Below, piece by piece: positions 9,031-17,207 of a stretch of DNA of 64,000 nt; the stretch's first letter is position 1, and every line of letters begins with the position of its first letter. Source of the stretch: Eisenbergiella tayi (GTDB lineage: Bacteria; Bacillota; Clostridia; Lachnospirales; Lachnospiraceae); contig NZ_MPDJ01000002.1 of assembly GCF_001881565.1 (NCBI RefSeq), forward strand, positions 1-64,000. The letters are read 5' to 3'. The notes under the pieces were generated by a model, which was given only the letters and a program-made list of their open reading frames with translations, searched no databases and had not been told where the DNA came from. The position numbers were made by a program, and so were the translations under genes.

Positions 9031-9921
9031 TTACCCTTTCACAGAGCCAAGCATGACACCCTTGACAAAGTATTTCTGAAGCCATGGATAAACAACCAGA
9101 ATCGGAAGCGTTGAAACTACTACTATCGCCATTTTCAGGGACTGCGTCAGTACCATGGTACCCGCAATATTATCCGCGGAATTGGTGGTCAGCTCGCTTC
9201 CAAACAGCAATGATCTCAGCCTGAGCTGAAGGGTGTATTTATTAACGTCCTGAATATAAATCAATGCTTCAAAATATGAATTCCAGTACCCTACCGCATA
9301 AAAAAGCCCCATGGTTGCAATGATCGGCAATGACAGCGGAAGAATGATTTTAACAAGGATCTGCATATAGGAGGCTCCGTCTATCCGGGCGGCATCCTGC
9401 AGGCTTTCAGGCAGTTCCCTGAAAAAAGTCCTCATGACTATAAAATTAAATACACTGATCGACTGCGGAATAAACAGAGCCCCGAGCGTATCGTACAGCC
9501 CCACATTCTTTACCACCAAAAAGGTGGGAATCATACCTCCCCCGAAATACATCGTGAACAGGATCATGCCCGTGAGCACCTTTTTGCCCGGCAGATCATT
9601 TATGGACAGCGCGTATGCCGCAAACGTAGTGAGCACCAGGCTCAGGGCCGTGCCTAAAAGGGTGATGATAACTGTCGTTCTCATGGAAGTCCAGATCGTA
9701 CTCCTGCCCAGAATCTGCTTATAGGCCTCCATCGAAAAATCAATCGGATAAAAGGTAACCTTTCCGGAAAGCACCGCATCATAGCCGCTGAAGGAGATGG
9801 ACAGCACATTCAAAAAAGGATACAGACAGACAAAAGTCAAAAGAATGATCAGAAGATAATTCAGCGCAGTACCTATCGTTATTTTTTTCTTTACCGCTTT
9901 TTTCACAGACATGCTCTTCAT
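9031..9921 (-). CDS. ABC sugar importer permease (YtcP/LplC type), system A
   Basis: A 296-residue inner-membrane permease of the CUT1 family. Six hydrophobic segments are visible. The cytoplasmic EAA loop reads DAARIDGASYMQILVKI, and the C-terminus ends in YFVKGVMLGSVKG, the hallmark of the YtcP/LplC subgroup. It pairs with the LplB-type permease encoded two bases upstream and with the lipoprotein downstream. No ATP-binding subunit is encoded nearby, so energy probably comes from a shared MsmX-type ATPase elsewhere. Confidence 0.93.
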   Translation of the reverse strand: MKSMSVKKAVKKKITIGTALNYLLIILLTFVCLYPFLNVLSISFSGYDAVLSGKVTFYPIDFSMEAYKQILGRSTIWTSMRTTVIITLLGTALSLVLTTFAAYALSINDLPGKKVLTGMILFTMYFGGGMIPTFLVVKNVGLYDTLGALFIPQSISVFNFIVMRTFFRELPESLQDAARIDGASYMQILVKIILPLSLPIIATMGLFYAVGYWNSYFEALIYIQDVNKYTLQLRLRSLLFGSELTTNSADNIAGTMVLTQSLKMAIVVVSTLPILVVYPWLQKYFVKGVMLGSVKG

Positions 9922-9923
9922 CC

Positions 9924-10841
9924 TTATATAATCCCTTCCTCACCTATTAATTTTGCGAACCGATCCGCACCCAGCAGGATAATAATATTTACAACCGACT
10001 GAAACAATCCGATAGCCGTTGACTCACTGTACAGAGCCTTTTCAATACCGATCCGGTACGTATAAGTACTGATTACCTCCGACACTCCCATCACCTTGTT
10101 ATTTCCCAGAAGCAGAGGGGCGTCCAGGCCGATTGACATCATCTTGGACAGAGAAAGAATAAGCATAGTTACTATGACAGACTTAATGCTCGGCAGTGTT
10201 ATATAAATCAGACGCTGGAACCTTGACGCCCCGTCCAGATAAGCCGCCTCATATAAGCTCTCATCAACTCCGGTAAGCGCCGCCAGATATATGATTGTCC
10301 CCCATCCTATTTCTTTCCAGACGTGGCATACAATATATGTAAAAATCCACCATCCTTTTTCGCTCAAAAACGGAATCGCATCAAATCCCAGTCTTTGCAG
10401 AAGCATATTAATCGTTCCGTTCTGCAGGGCAAACATATTGGTCGCTATTCCGGCAACAACCACCCATGATACAAAATGCGGCAGGTAAAGGATGGACTGC
10501 GTTACCTTCTTGAATTTTGCACTTCCCAGCTCGTTCAGCATCAGGGAAACAATAATAGTCAACGGAAAACTGACTGCCAGTGATGTCAGATTCAGAACAA
10601 ATGTATTTTTAATGGCAAGCCAGAAATTCTTATTTGCAAAAACTTTTTCAAAAACTTTAAATCCGATCCAGGGGCTGTCGAAAATCCCCTTGAAAATGTT
10701 GTAGTCCTTAAACGCAATGGTAATCCCGTACATCGGCGCATATCGGAATACCAGAAAATAAACAACGACAGGCAAAAGCATCAGATAAATCCATTTATAA
10801 TTCCACGCCTTCACCAATGTCTTTTTTATATCCTTTCCCAT
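9924..10841 (-). CDS. ABC sugar importer permease (LplB type), system A
   Basis: A 305-residue CUT1 permease with six membrane segments. The N-terminal VYFLVFRYAPMYGITIAFKDY and the EAA loop EAAYLDGASRFQRLIYI are typical of LplB/YtcP partner proteins. I set the start at the second of two adjacent ATG codons (10841), five bases after AGGAGG; the ATG at 10844 is too close to that site. It is the first gene of locus A and is divergent from the AraC regulator at 11110. Confidence 0.92.
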   Translation of the reverse strand: MGKDIKKTLVKAWNYKWIYLMLLPVVVYFLVFRYAPMYGITIAFKDYNIFKGIFDSPWIGFKVFEKVFANKNFWLAIKNTFVLNLTSLAVSFPLTIIVSLMLNELGSAKFKKVTQSILYLPHFVSWVVVAGIATNMFALQNGTINMLLQRLGFDAIPFLSEKGWWIFTYIVCHVWKEIGWGTIIYLAALTGVDESLYEAAYLDGASRFQRLIYITLPSIKSVIVTMLILSLSKMMSIGLDAPLLLGNNKVMGVSEVISTYTYRIGIEKALYSESTAIGLFQSVVNIIILLGADRFAKLIGEEGII

Positions 10842-11044
10842 CATATCCTCCTCTTTTTTCCATAAAATATTGCACGAACTTTTTATACGCATATCTGTTT
10901 TTACAACATATTTTTATAAACCATGCCTCCATTTCATAATTTCATTTGTGCACTATTTATCATTTTTTTCTCAAGGACATTCGAATTATATCAAAAAGGA
11001 ATATATATGGACATAGAAAAAGTAAAGATAATTTGTAATTATCA

Positions 11045-11073
11045 TTGCCCGTTTTATCATATAATGTTATACT
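11045..11073 (+). promoter_or_regulatory. Predicted promoter of the AraC regulator gene
   Basis: TTGCCC (11045-11050) and TATACT (11068-11073) are 17 bp apart, in the divergent region between locus A and the AraC gene, 36 bp before the start codon. Confidence 0.55.
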
Positions 11074-11109
11074 GTAAAAAATAAATAATCGATAGGAGTA
11101 TTTATTTAT

Positions 11110-11958
11110 ATGAGAAGAATAATTTACCCTCTCCCGCACACCCACTCAGATTTCAATATAGATAATGCTTATAACGATGAGTTTACTGTCGATTTAATTT
11201 ACTATAACCACCGGTATCCAACTCCGGAATGGACTATCCCGCAGAGTATTATTGACTTTACGGATGTTACATATATCCTGGGCGGTGAGGCCGAATATTC
11301 TGTCAACGATGAAGTTTATCCCGTGTCGGCAGGAGATTTGATCTGTATCCCGCACGGAAGCAAACGAAGCGCAAAAACCTTTCCGAACCGCCTTATTGAA
11401 AGCCAATGCCTGAATATCGTCGTCCACACTCCCAAAGGGGCGCCGTTTTCCCTGCCCTTTCCACTCATCTGCAGGATTGGGAACCACCCGGATCTCTCCT
11501 TTCTGTATGACGAAATCCAAAAGGCTGTTTTATTAAAAAAGCCTGGCTGCAGGCTCCATGCCCAGGCCTACATTCTGCTCATTTTAGAAGAATTTTATCA
11601 GCTTCTCTATACGAAAAAGGAAAACAGAATAACTGATTTCCGGGTGAGAAAGATTATGGAATATGTGGCTGTCCATTACAATCAGTCGCTGAAGCTTTCC
11701 GACGCCGCCAGGATCGTGGATTTAAGCCCTGTCTATTTCGGCAATTTGTTTAAACAGCAGACAGGTATGTCCTTTCGGCAATATATCACCACCATAAGAC
11801 TTAACCAGGCGGAAAACATGCTTCTGAACGGAGAAAATACAGTGGGGGAGGTTGCAGAATTATGCGGATTCTCAGATGCGTTTTATTTCAGTAAGGTATA
11901 CCGGGAGCAAAAGGGAATATCACCATCTAAGGTTTCACGGTTTCATGATAACAGATGA
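11110..11958 (+). CDS. AraC family transcriptional regulator with cupin sensor domain
   Basis: A 282-residue one-component regulator. Residues about 20-105 form the cupin-like ligand-binding domain (ILGGEAEYSVNDEVYPVSAGDLICIP). Residues about 180-280 hold the two helix-turn-helix motifs (LKLSDAARIVDLSPVYFGNLFKQQ, and VGEVAELCGFSDAFYFSKVYRE). It is divergent from the locus A operon and is the obvious candidate activator of it, responding to a sugar released from the imported oligosaccharide. The start ATG is preceded by ATAGGAG at slightly long spacing. Confidence 0.9.
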   Translation: MRRIIYPLPHTHSDFNIDNAYNDEFTVDLIYYNHRYPTPEWTIPQSIIDFTDVTYILGGEAEYSVNDEVYPVSAGDLICIPHGSKRSAKTFPNRLIESQCLNIVVHTPKGAPFSLPFPLICRIGNHPDLSFLYDEIQKAVLLKKPGCRLHAQAYILLILEEFYQLLYTKKENRITDFRVRKIMEYVAVHYNQSLKLSDAARIVDLSPVYFGNLFKQQTGMSFRQYITTIRLNQAENMLLNGENTVGEVAELCGFSDAFYFSKVYREQKGISPSKVSRFHDNR

Positions 11959-11999
11959 CCGGCTGTTCCTACTGGGATTCAGATAATCAGTATTCCGCA

Positions 12000-12048
12000 G
12001 CAAAGAAAAAGGTATGGCCTGCGCCATACCTGTCCTTACTTTCTTTGC
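12000..12048. terminator. Nested hairpin, probable bidirectional terminator
   Basis: GGTATGGC/GCCATACC (12011-12030, loop CTGC) is nested in an outer arm pair GCAAAGAAA (12000-12008)/TTTCTTTGC (12040-12048). It lies between the convergent AraC and flavodoxin-AKR genes. Confidence 0.55.
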
Positions 12049-12071
12049 ATGCTTTATGCTATTTCTTCAAT

Positions 12072-12125
12072 TTAGATCCGTTCCACCAGCGCTTTAAATT
12101 CCAGTGCCGCCGCAGTCAGGCGCCC
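12072..12125 (-). pseudogene. Possible C-terminal remnant of a LysR-type regulator
   Basis: Directly after the TGA of the flavodoxin-AKR gene and in the same frame, 17 further codons read GRLTAAALEFKALVERI and then TAA. This looks like the end of a LysR-type regulator (TPAAxxFxxLL-like tails). A LysR N-terminus is decayed at 14251 on the other side, so the idea of regulator debris around this gene is plausible, but the stretch is short and may be chance. Confidence 0.25.
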
Positions 12126-13691
12126 TCAATACCAATCATGCTTCTCCCTCCGGTCGAGGGCATTCATCCGCTCCATCTCCTCCTCTGAGAGCGAAAATCC
12201 AAAAAGATCCAGGTTTTCCCTGATATGCTCCGGATTGCCGGAACCTGGAATGACCACAACACCCTTTTGCAGATTCCAGCGCAGAATGACCTGCGCAGAG
12301 GACACACCATGGGCTGCGGCAATCGCAGAGATGGTTTCATCCCCCAGCAGTTCACTTGTGTGCCCGCGTCCGCCCAGCGGATACCAGCCCTGTACGACAA
12401 TGCCCAAATCCTGGATAAAGGGAATCACATCATTTTCCTGGTAATAGGGATGTATTTCATTTTGCACCAATGCAGGGGTGACTTTCACTTGCGGCAGGAA
12501 CTCGGTCAGTTCCTCCACATACCAGTTTGACAACCCGACAGAGCGTATTTTCCCGTCAGCTGCGGCCTGCTCCATTGCTTTATAGGCGTGTACATCATTT
12601 TCCCCGGGGTGATGGAGAAGCATCAGATCAATGTATGTAAGGCCCATTCTCTGTAAAGCCTCGTCAATAGCTTCGGCGGCATTGGCGAACTGGTTCGGAT
12701 AGAGCTTTGTTATGACGAAAATTTCATCTCTCGGCACACCGGATTCGCGGATGGCCTTTCCCACAGCCGCCTCGTTATGATACATATAAGCAGTGTCAAT
12801 TAATCTGCCGCCCGCTTCCAGCAGGGCGCTGACGGAACGCGCACACTCCTCGTCCGACAGGCTGTAAGTACCAAGCCCCATGATGGGCATCTCATAACCG
12901 CTGTTTAGCAACACGGTTTTTGTTTCAAAGTCAAAATACCCAACTGTGTTTTCTGCTGAAATATCCAAGTTATCAATCCACTCCTTTACGCTTTCTTTTG
13001 TTGTCCCAGCCGGAAACCGTTCACCCGGCCTCCATGCAGCGGTATCCGGACAGAGACTATGCAGATTGGTATCGCTGGAGCCTATGCCGCTGCTATGGGA
13101 GGTGCAAAAAGGAACAATGGTTTTTCCGCTGAAATCATAGCTTTCCAGAAAGGTACTGATTATCCTCGGCGCCTGTCCGTGCCAGATGGGGTAAGCGAGA
13201 AACACAGTATCGTAGTTTTGCATATCCCCGACCTCACCTGAAATTGCAGGGCGGGCGGATGGGTCGCTTTGTTCACGATTCGCGCGGCTCGATGAATTGT
13301 TATAATCCAAATCCTCCTGTGTATAGGGCGTTTCAGGGACTATCTCATAAATATCGGCCTCTAAAATATCAGCCGCATATTGGGCAATCTTTTCTGTTGT
13401 TCCGGAAGCGGAAAAATAGGCGACTAAAATTGTGCTCTGCTTTTTCATATTTGATGTATCCAAAGTGTCGTCATCGGGGATTTCCGTTGGCAGCTCAAGC
13501 GCGGTCTGTAAGGCAGCTGATGGTTCCGGCTGCGGTACCTGCGCTCCCTTACAGCAGGCTGCCAGCCCGGGTGCCGTCAGCAGCACACAAAAGCAGGCAA
13601 TCACTCTCTTCATCCTTGTTCCAAAATCCATATCTCCGAGATTTGCGCTCCGCTTGGAGAGACGTTTCTTATCAAAGCCATGTTTTTTCAT
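12126..13691 (-). CDS. Lipoprotein flavodoxin fused to an aldo/keto reductase
   Basis: A 521-residue protein with two enzyme domains. A long N-region precedes a lipoprotein signal ending in GLAAC (Cys46). Residues about 86-245 are a flavodoxin-like domain with the FMN phosphate loop YFSASGTTEKIA. Residues about 255-516 are an NADPH-dependent aldo/keto reductase carrying the complete tetrad D299, Y304, K329 and H360 (RLIDTAYMYHNE, VITKLYP, LLHHPGE). The two parts usually occur as separate proteins. A lipid anchor would place the reductase outside the cell, where NADPH is not available, unless the anchor faces inward or the signal is not used. The start at 13691 has the ribosome site GGAAAGGAG, which overlaps a 14-bp palindrome. 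It is monocistronic. Confidence 0.8.
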   Translation of the reverse strand: MKKHGFDKKRLSKRSANLGDMDFGTRMKRVIACFCVLLTAPGLAACCKGAQVPQPEPSAALQTALELPTEIPDDDTLDTSNMKKQSTILVAYFSASGTTEKIAQYAADILEADIYEIVPETPYTQEDLDYNNSSSRANREQSDPSARPAISGEVGDMQNYDTVFLAYPIWHGQAPRIISTFLESYDFSGKTIVPFCTSHSSGIGSSDTNLHSLCPDTAAWRPGERFPAGTTKESVKEWIDNLDISAENTVGYFDFETKTVLLNSGYEMPIMGLGTYSLSDEECARSVSALLEAGGRLIDTAYMYHNEAAVGKAIRESGVPRDEIFVITKLYPNQFANAAEAIDEALQRMGLTYIDLMLLHHPGENDVHAYKAMEQAAADGKIRSVGLSNWYVEELTEFLPQVKVTPALVQNEIHPYYQENDVIPFIQDLGIVVQGWYPLGGRGHTSELLGDETISAIAAAHGVSSAQVILRWNLQKGVVVIPGSGNPEHIRENLDLFGFSLSEEEMERMNALDRREKHDWY

Positions 13692-13701
13692 ACTAAACTC
13701 C

Positions 13702-13715
13702 TTTCCGGCCGGAAA
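13702..13715. promoter_or_regulatory. 14-bp palindrome overlapping a ribosome binding site
   Basis: TTTCCGGCCGGAAA is a perfect palindrome 11 bp upstream of the flavodoxin-AKR start, and its right arm on the minus strand is part of the ribosome site. It could be an operator or an RNA fold that hides the site. Confidence 0.35.
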
Positions 13716-13761
13716 TCTGATCGGCTTCAATGAGCCGGATAATTTTAGCCGGCACTCCGCA

Positions 13762-13983
13762 TCATTTTTTTATCTGATAAATCAGGTAATCCAGGCAGGA
13801 AATTTTCTTTTCCTCTTTATGTATCTGTGTTAAGAGTTGGTTTCGGTGAATTTCCAGCAATTCTAACTGCTTCTCTTTTTGATTTTCATCAAAATACCGA
13901 AGAAAATTCTCTATTATTCCTGCACTGCATCCCGCATCCTTCAGGTTTTGAACAATCGCATCTCTGTAATCCGGATTCATCAT
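13762..13983 (-). CDS. Small coiled-coil protein of unknown function
   Basis: A 73-residue protein. The C-terminal half (KEKQLELLEIHRNQLLTQIH, then CLDYLIYQIKK) is a heptad-like helix ending in a CLDYLI motif. Similar small proteins occur next to MerR/LysR-type regulators and redox genes in Clostridia, but I know of no function. I chose the ATG at 13983 because GAGG lies nine bases upstream; an ATG at 13998 has no good ribosome site. It precedes the flavodoxin-AKR gene in the same orientation. Confidence 0.6.
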   Translation of the reverse strand: MMNPDYRDAIVQNLKDAGCSAGIIENFLRYFDENQKEKQLELLEIHRNQLLTQIHKEEKKISCLDYLIYQIKK

Positions 13984-14250
13984 TACTTCATACCTCATTA
14001 TCAATCACCAAACATCGGTTGCTCCTTCTTACCAAATATGTGTTTTTACTTCACGCTTATTATAAAATGGGAAAAGAATAATAACAAATACTTATATTTA
14101 ATTTACTTGCATAGTTAAATCCTATTGCCATTCGTGTCAGACTTATTTTATGGTTTATTTCATACCTATCCTTTAAGTCGTTTTTTCAGCAATATTCTGA
14201 GATACATGAACTGACAAAAAACGGATTACGGATTAGGAGAGTGTCAAACG

Positions 14251-14714
14251 GAACTATGGGTACTTCAATATTTTCTTGCAATTGCAAGGGTGCAAAGCAT
14301 TATACGGGCTGCCGAATCAGCTGTCGCTGTCCATGGAAGCATGTTCGGAAGCCCCCTGTTATAACGAAGATTATCCTTCTGATATATATGAGTATAAATG
14401 GCAGAAGCTGTGGCCATTACCACTCTCCAGGGGATTATGGCTGCCGGCGCGGAATTTATACGCCTGATTTCTGGCAAAACGGCCTGACCCCGTATGGGAA
14501 ACTTGTTACATGGGAAATCAATCAGGAAGGTACTTTTATTAATGGAGAAAGAGTCAGTAATCTTAGAATTGAAGAATTGCAGGTAGAGACCGGAGATTAT
14601 ATTAAGTTCAGAATAGAATGCCGTGAAACCAGCAAAAACTGCGGAGGATTTAATTTGTTTGGAGAAAAAGCCGGGGATTATGATCAGCCTATTATACTTA
14701 ATTTGGAGCATTAG
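14251..14714 (+). pseudogene. Decayed LysR-type regulator N-terminus and a C-terminal domain fragment
   Basis: From 14251 one frame reads ELWVLQYFLAIARVQSIIRA and then AES, a close match to the start of LysR-type helix-turn-helix domains (ELRVLQYFLAVAREQSxTRAAES). The LSQPTLSRQ part is lost and the frame stops at 14362. From about 14487 to 14714 a different frame encodes TPYGKLVTWEINQEGTF through GFNLFGEKAGDYDQPIILNL, a well-formed domain end that I do not recognise. A 157-codon ORF (14241-14714) crosses both in one frame, but its first half is nonsense-like (Cys-rich). I read the region as debris of at least one regulator plus another gene. Confidence 0.5.
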
Positions 14715-14787
14715 GTTTCAAATTATCGCACATTCGCTTCATTCTGCTTTCATCCACAATCCGGTCCAAAATAAATAAAAGGTATTA

Positions 14788-14828
14788 AAAAAACAGTAGA
14801 TGATAACAATATTCATCCACTGTTTTTT
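14788..14828 (-). terminator. Terminator of the DUF4038 glycosidase gene
   Basis: AAAAAACAGT/ACTGTTTTTT with inner GATG/CATC. It lies 34 bp after the stop of the minus-strand gene and has T-runs in both directions. Confidence 0.75.
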
Positions 14829-14862
14829 AAATATTATTAAATATAAAAACCATATGACACTC

Positions 14863-16134
14863 TTACTCTCTGTTAAACAGATACAATACATCACTGTTAA
14901 AATCATGTACAGTTATTATTGTTTTTCCATTCTTTTCATAGTACACCGGAACCCCAATATTATGCTCCTCTAAAATAATCATCCGCCCATGCCATTTGCT
15001 AACATCCACATTAAGGATGACCTCACTGTTATAAGGAAGATAAACTGCAACTTTCCCCTCTGCCTTACAACAATAACAGCCCGGAATAGGATTTTCCAGC
15101 AATTCCTGTGCTGGTTCTGTATCATACAGCTTAGCTTCTTCAAAAACAGACTTTGCAAACGAATAATCCCATGCTCCGGGAAAACGAAGAGCTGTTCCAA
15201 AATCATAAGGTATCCCGGAAAAAGAAGCATTATTAAAATGATTTTTTCTCCTGTGACATGACCAGATACCATGTGCCCCATAAGTAATTCCGGCTTTGGC
15301 ACCCGTCATCAAGCTGCTCCATGCATTCCGCCGCACATCTTCCGCCCTGAAACGTCCCTCCCGAAAACCATCCTTATGCCCTTCATAAGAAGGTTCTGTA
15401 TTAACAATAGGCCGTTTCACAGGCTGCCTTAAAAACTGGGCAGAATATTTTTCCGGATTATCCTGATCTAAAAAACTGTGACCGGACTGATAAGAATAAA
15501 AACTCAGGCCGGGATTATAAATCAAACAGTTATCCGGCTGCTCCCCCGGAGCTATATGCAGAGTCGTCAAGGCTCCATTATCCAGTTCATTAATAATTTT
15601 CAGTACTTCCATGCAGTAATCAGTAACTGCCTGATTTTCAAAACGAACATCACCTGATATTGCATAAATTGGATGATACTTTTTCACCCGCTCTACTACA
15701 TAGCTATATATCGGATATAATTGTCTTTTAGGTATTACACGCTCTTCATGCCCCTTAGATGCCCAACTGTCAGGAATGTGGTGTGCCCAAACCAAGTGAA
15801 GGGCAACTGTTATCCCATATTCCTCTGCAACTGCAATCATCTTTTCCACCTTATTAAAATAGGCATCATTCCGCAGATAATAATTGGGAGTACCATCCTT
15901 ATTTTTCATAAAAGGCAATAATTCATTAGCATCTGCACTATTGTCATGATCCAATGGGAAAAGACTAACCTGGACTACATTGAATCCCTGTACTTTTCGG
16001 TAATGTAAGTAATCCCTCCATTCGTCTTCACTTAATTTTGAGAATGCCATCCAGATTGTATCAGCAAGATAGAAAAAGGGCTTCCCATCCTTTAAAAAAT
16101 AATCTTTACTTTCAGAAACAGTAATTTTAGGCAT
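14863..16134 (-). CDS. DUF4038-type glycoside hydrolase (apiosidase-like TIM barrel)
   Basis: A 423-residue cytoplasmic (beta/alpha)8 protein. The N-terminal DGKPFFYLADTIW and GFNVVQVSLFP blocks are typical of the DUF4038 family, which includes the GH140 apiosidases. Candidate catalytic acids lie in the SGDVRFE and PIVNTEPSYEG segments. The C-terminal part (from about 340) is a small beta domain like the family's collagen-binding/DUF5060-type end. No signal peptide is visible. The start ATG at 16134 has GAGGG six bases upstream. It is last in the left arm of locus B, 16 bp after the RpiR gene. The sugar it releases is unknown; apiose is only one option. Confidence 0.75.
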   Translation of the reverse strand: MPKITVSESKDYFLKDGKPFFYLADTIWMAFSKLSEDEWRDYLHYRKVQGFNVVQVSLFPLDHDNSADANELLPFMKNKDGTPNYYLRNDAYFNKVEKMIAVAEEYGITVALHLVWAHHIPDSWASKGHEERVIPKRQLYPIYSYVVERVKKYHPIYAISGDVRFENQAVTDYCMEVLKIINELDNGALTTLHIAPGEQPDNCLIYNPGLSFYSYQSGHSFLDQDNPEKYSAQFLRQPVKRPIVNTEPSYEGHKDGFREGRFRAEDVRRNAWSSLMTGAKAGITYGAHGIWSCHRRKNHFNNASFSGIPYDFGTALRFPGAWDYSFAKSVFEEAKLYDTEPAQELLENPIPGCYCCKAEGKVAVYLPYNSEVILNVDVSKWHGRMIILEEHNIGVPVYYEKNGKTIITVHDFNSDVLYLFNRE

Positions 16135-16150
16135 AAACATCCCTCAATTT

Positions 16151-17047
16151 CTACAATTTATTTTTTTTTAAAGCTTCATGCGCACTGACAATATTTTTTT
16201 TAAGATTCAAATCTTTACGGTTAAGCAAATTAATATACAAACTCTCTACAACACACATCTGCGTAATACGTTTTGAAACTATTTCTCCGCTTGAATGTTT
16301 GGAAAAAGCGGCTGTAAGAAGCAGTATGTCAGAATTTTTAGCCAACGGAGAAACAGGAAAATTGGTTATTGCGATCACAATAGCTTCCTTCTCTCTTGCA
16401 TACTTAACAAGATCTACAATATTCTTTGTCTTACCCGAATAAGAAAAAGCAATTACCACATCACCTTTTTCCAAATGACTGATTGAAAGCAGCTGCAAAT
16501 CCTGATCAGAACTTTCGTATACATTAAAACCTGCCAAAAAAAGCTTTTGATACGCAGATTTTACAACTGCATAAGCATCTCCCACACCGCATAGTACAAT
16601 CTTTTTTGCGCTGGATATCGCGTCAACTGCCTGCGTATATTGCTTCTCATCTATCAATGCCAACGTATCTCTGAGAGCTGCAATGGAGGATTCAAAAACT
16701 ACGGCGGCAACTTCTGATGTAGTGCTGTTTTCGTCTATATTATCATAAAATCCTGATTGTTCATCACTATTTTCCTGGTTTCTCAAATATTGGGACATAT
16801 CAGCCTTCATTTCATGAAATCCACTATATCCCAAACGTTTGGCCAGACGAAACCATGTCGTTTCACTGCAGCCTGACACAGAAGAAAGCTCAACGATAGT
16901 ATTGGAAGCCACATACTCCGGATTCTCCAGCATGACATCTGCCGCTTGCTTTTCCGCCCTTTTTAATGTTGGATAGACTGCCTGCATCTTCACCAGGCAA
17001 GCTCTGGGTAACTTATTTGCATTTGGTAGGCTGAACAAATCAGACAA
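16151..17047 (-). CDS. RpiR family transcriptional regulator
   Basis: A 298-residue regulator with an N-terminal helix-turn-helix (about 30-85, VELSSVSGCSETTWFRLAKR) and a C-terminal SIS phosphosugar-binding domain (about 120-260, VLCGVGDAYAVVKSAY and VIAFSYSGKTKNIVDL). It should sense a phosphorylated intermediate of locus B. The start is TTG at 17047, seven bases after AAAGGAGG; an upstream ATG at 17089 would place that ribosome site inside the coding sequence. It lies between the binding protein and the glycosidase genes. Confidence 0.9.
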   Translation of the reverse strand: MSDLFSLPNANKLPRACLVKMQAVYPTLKRAEKQAADVMLENPEYVASNTIVELSSVSGCSETTWFRLAKRLGYSGFHEMKADMSQYLRNQENSDEQSGFYDNIDENSTTSEVAAVVFESSIAALRDTLALIDEKQYTQAVDAISSAKKIVLCGVGDAYAVVKSAYQKLFLAGFNVYESSDQDLQLLSISHLEKGDVVIAFSYSGKTKNIVDLVKYAREKEAIVIAITNFPVSPLAKNSDILLLTAAFSKHSSGEIVSKRITQMCVVESLYINLLNRKDLNLKKNIVSAHEALKKNKL

Positions 17048-17145
17048 TTGGGAACCTCCTTTTATCGTTATCACGATACTAAATATCATTTCAGATCTAT
17101 TAAATCACAATTTCCATATTTTGTATATATTTACTATTATCAGGG

Positions 17146-17199
17146 TATAGAAAGCAGCGGAAACAATAATTTCCTTATGTAACTCCGCCGCTTTCTATA
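17146..17199 (-). other. Intercistronic hairpin after the binding-protein gene
   Basis: TATAGAAAGC and GCGG pair with CCGC and GCTTTCTATA around a 24-nt loop, with one unpaired base. It lies between the binding lipoprotein (ends 17208) and RpiR (starts 17047). It may lower downstream expression or protect the upstream message. Confidence 0.55.
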
Positions 17200-17207
17200 T
17201 TTAAAAC

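Noticed and set aside
14863..16134. Firm assignment as an apiosidase with a D-apiose pathway
   Set aside because: The fold fits, but the locus lacks the apiose isomerase/apulose kinase/aldolase combination, so apiose is only one possibility.
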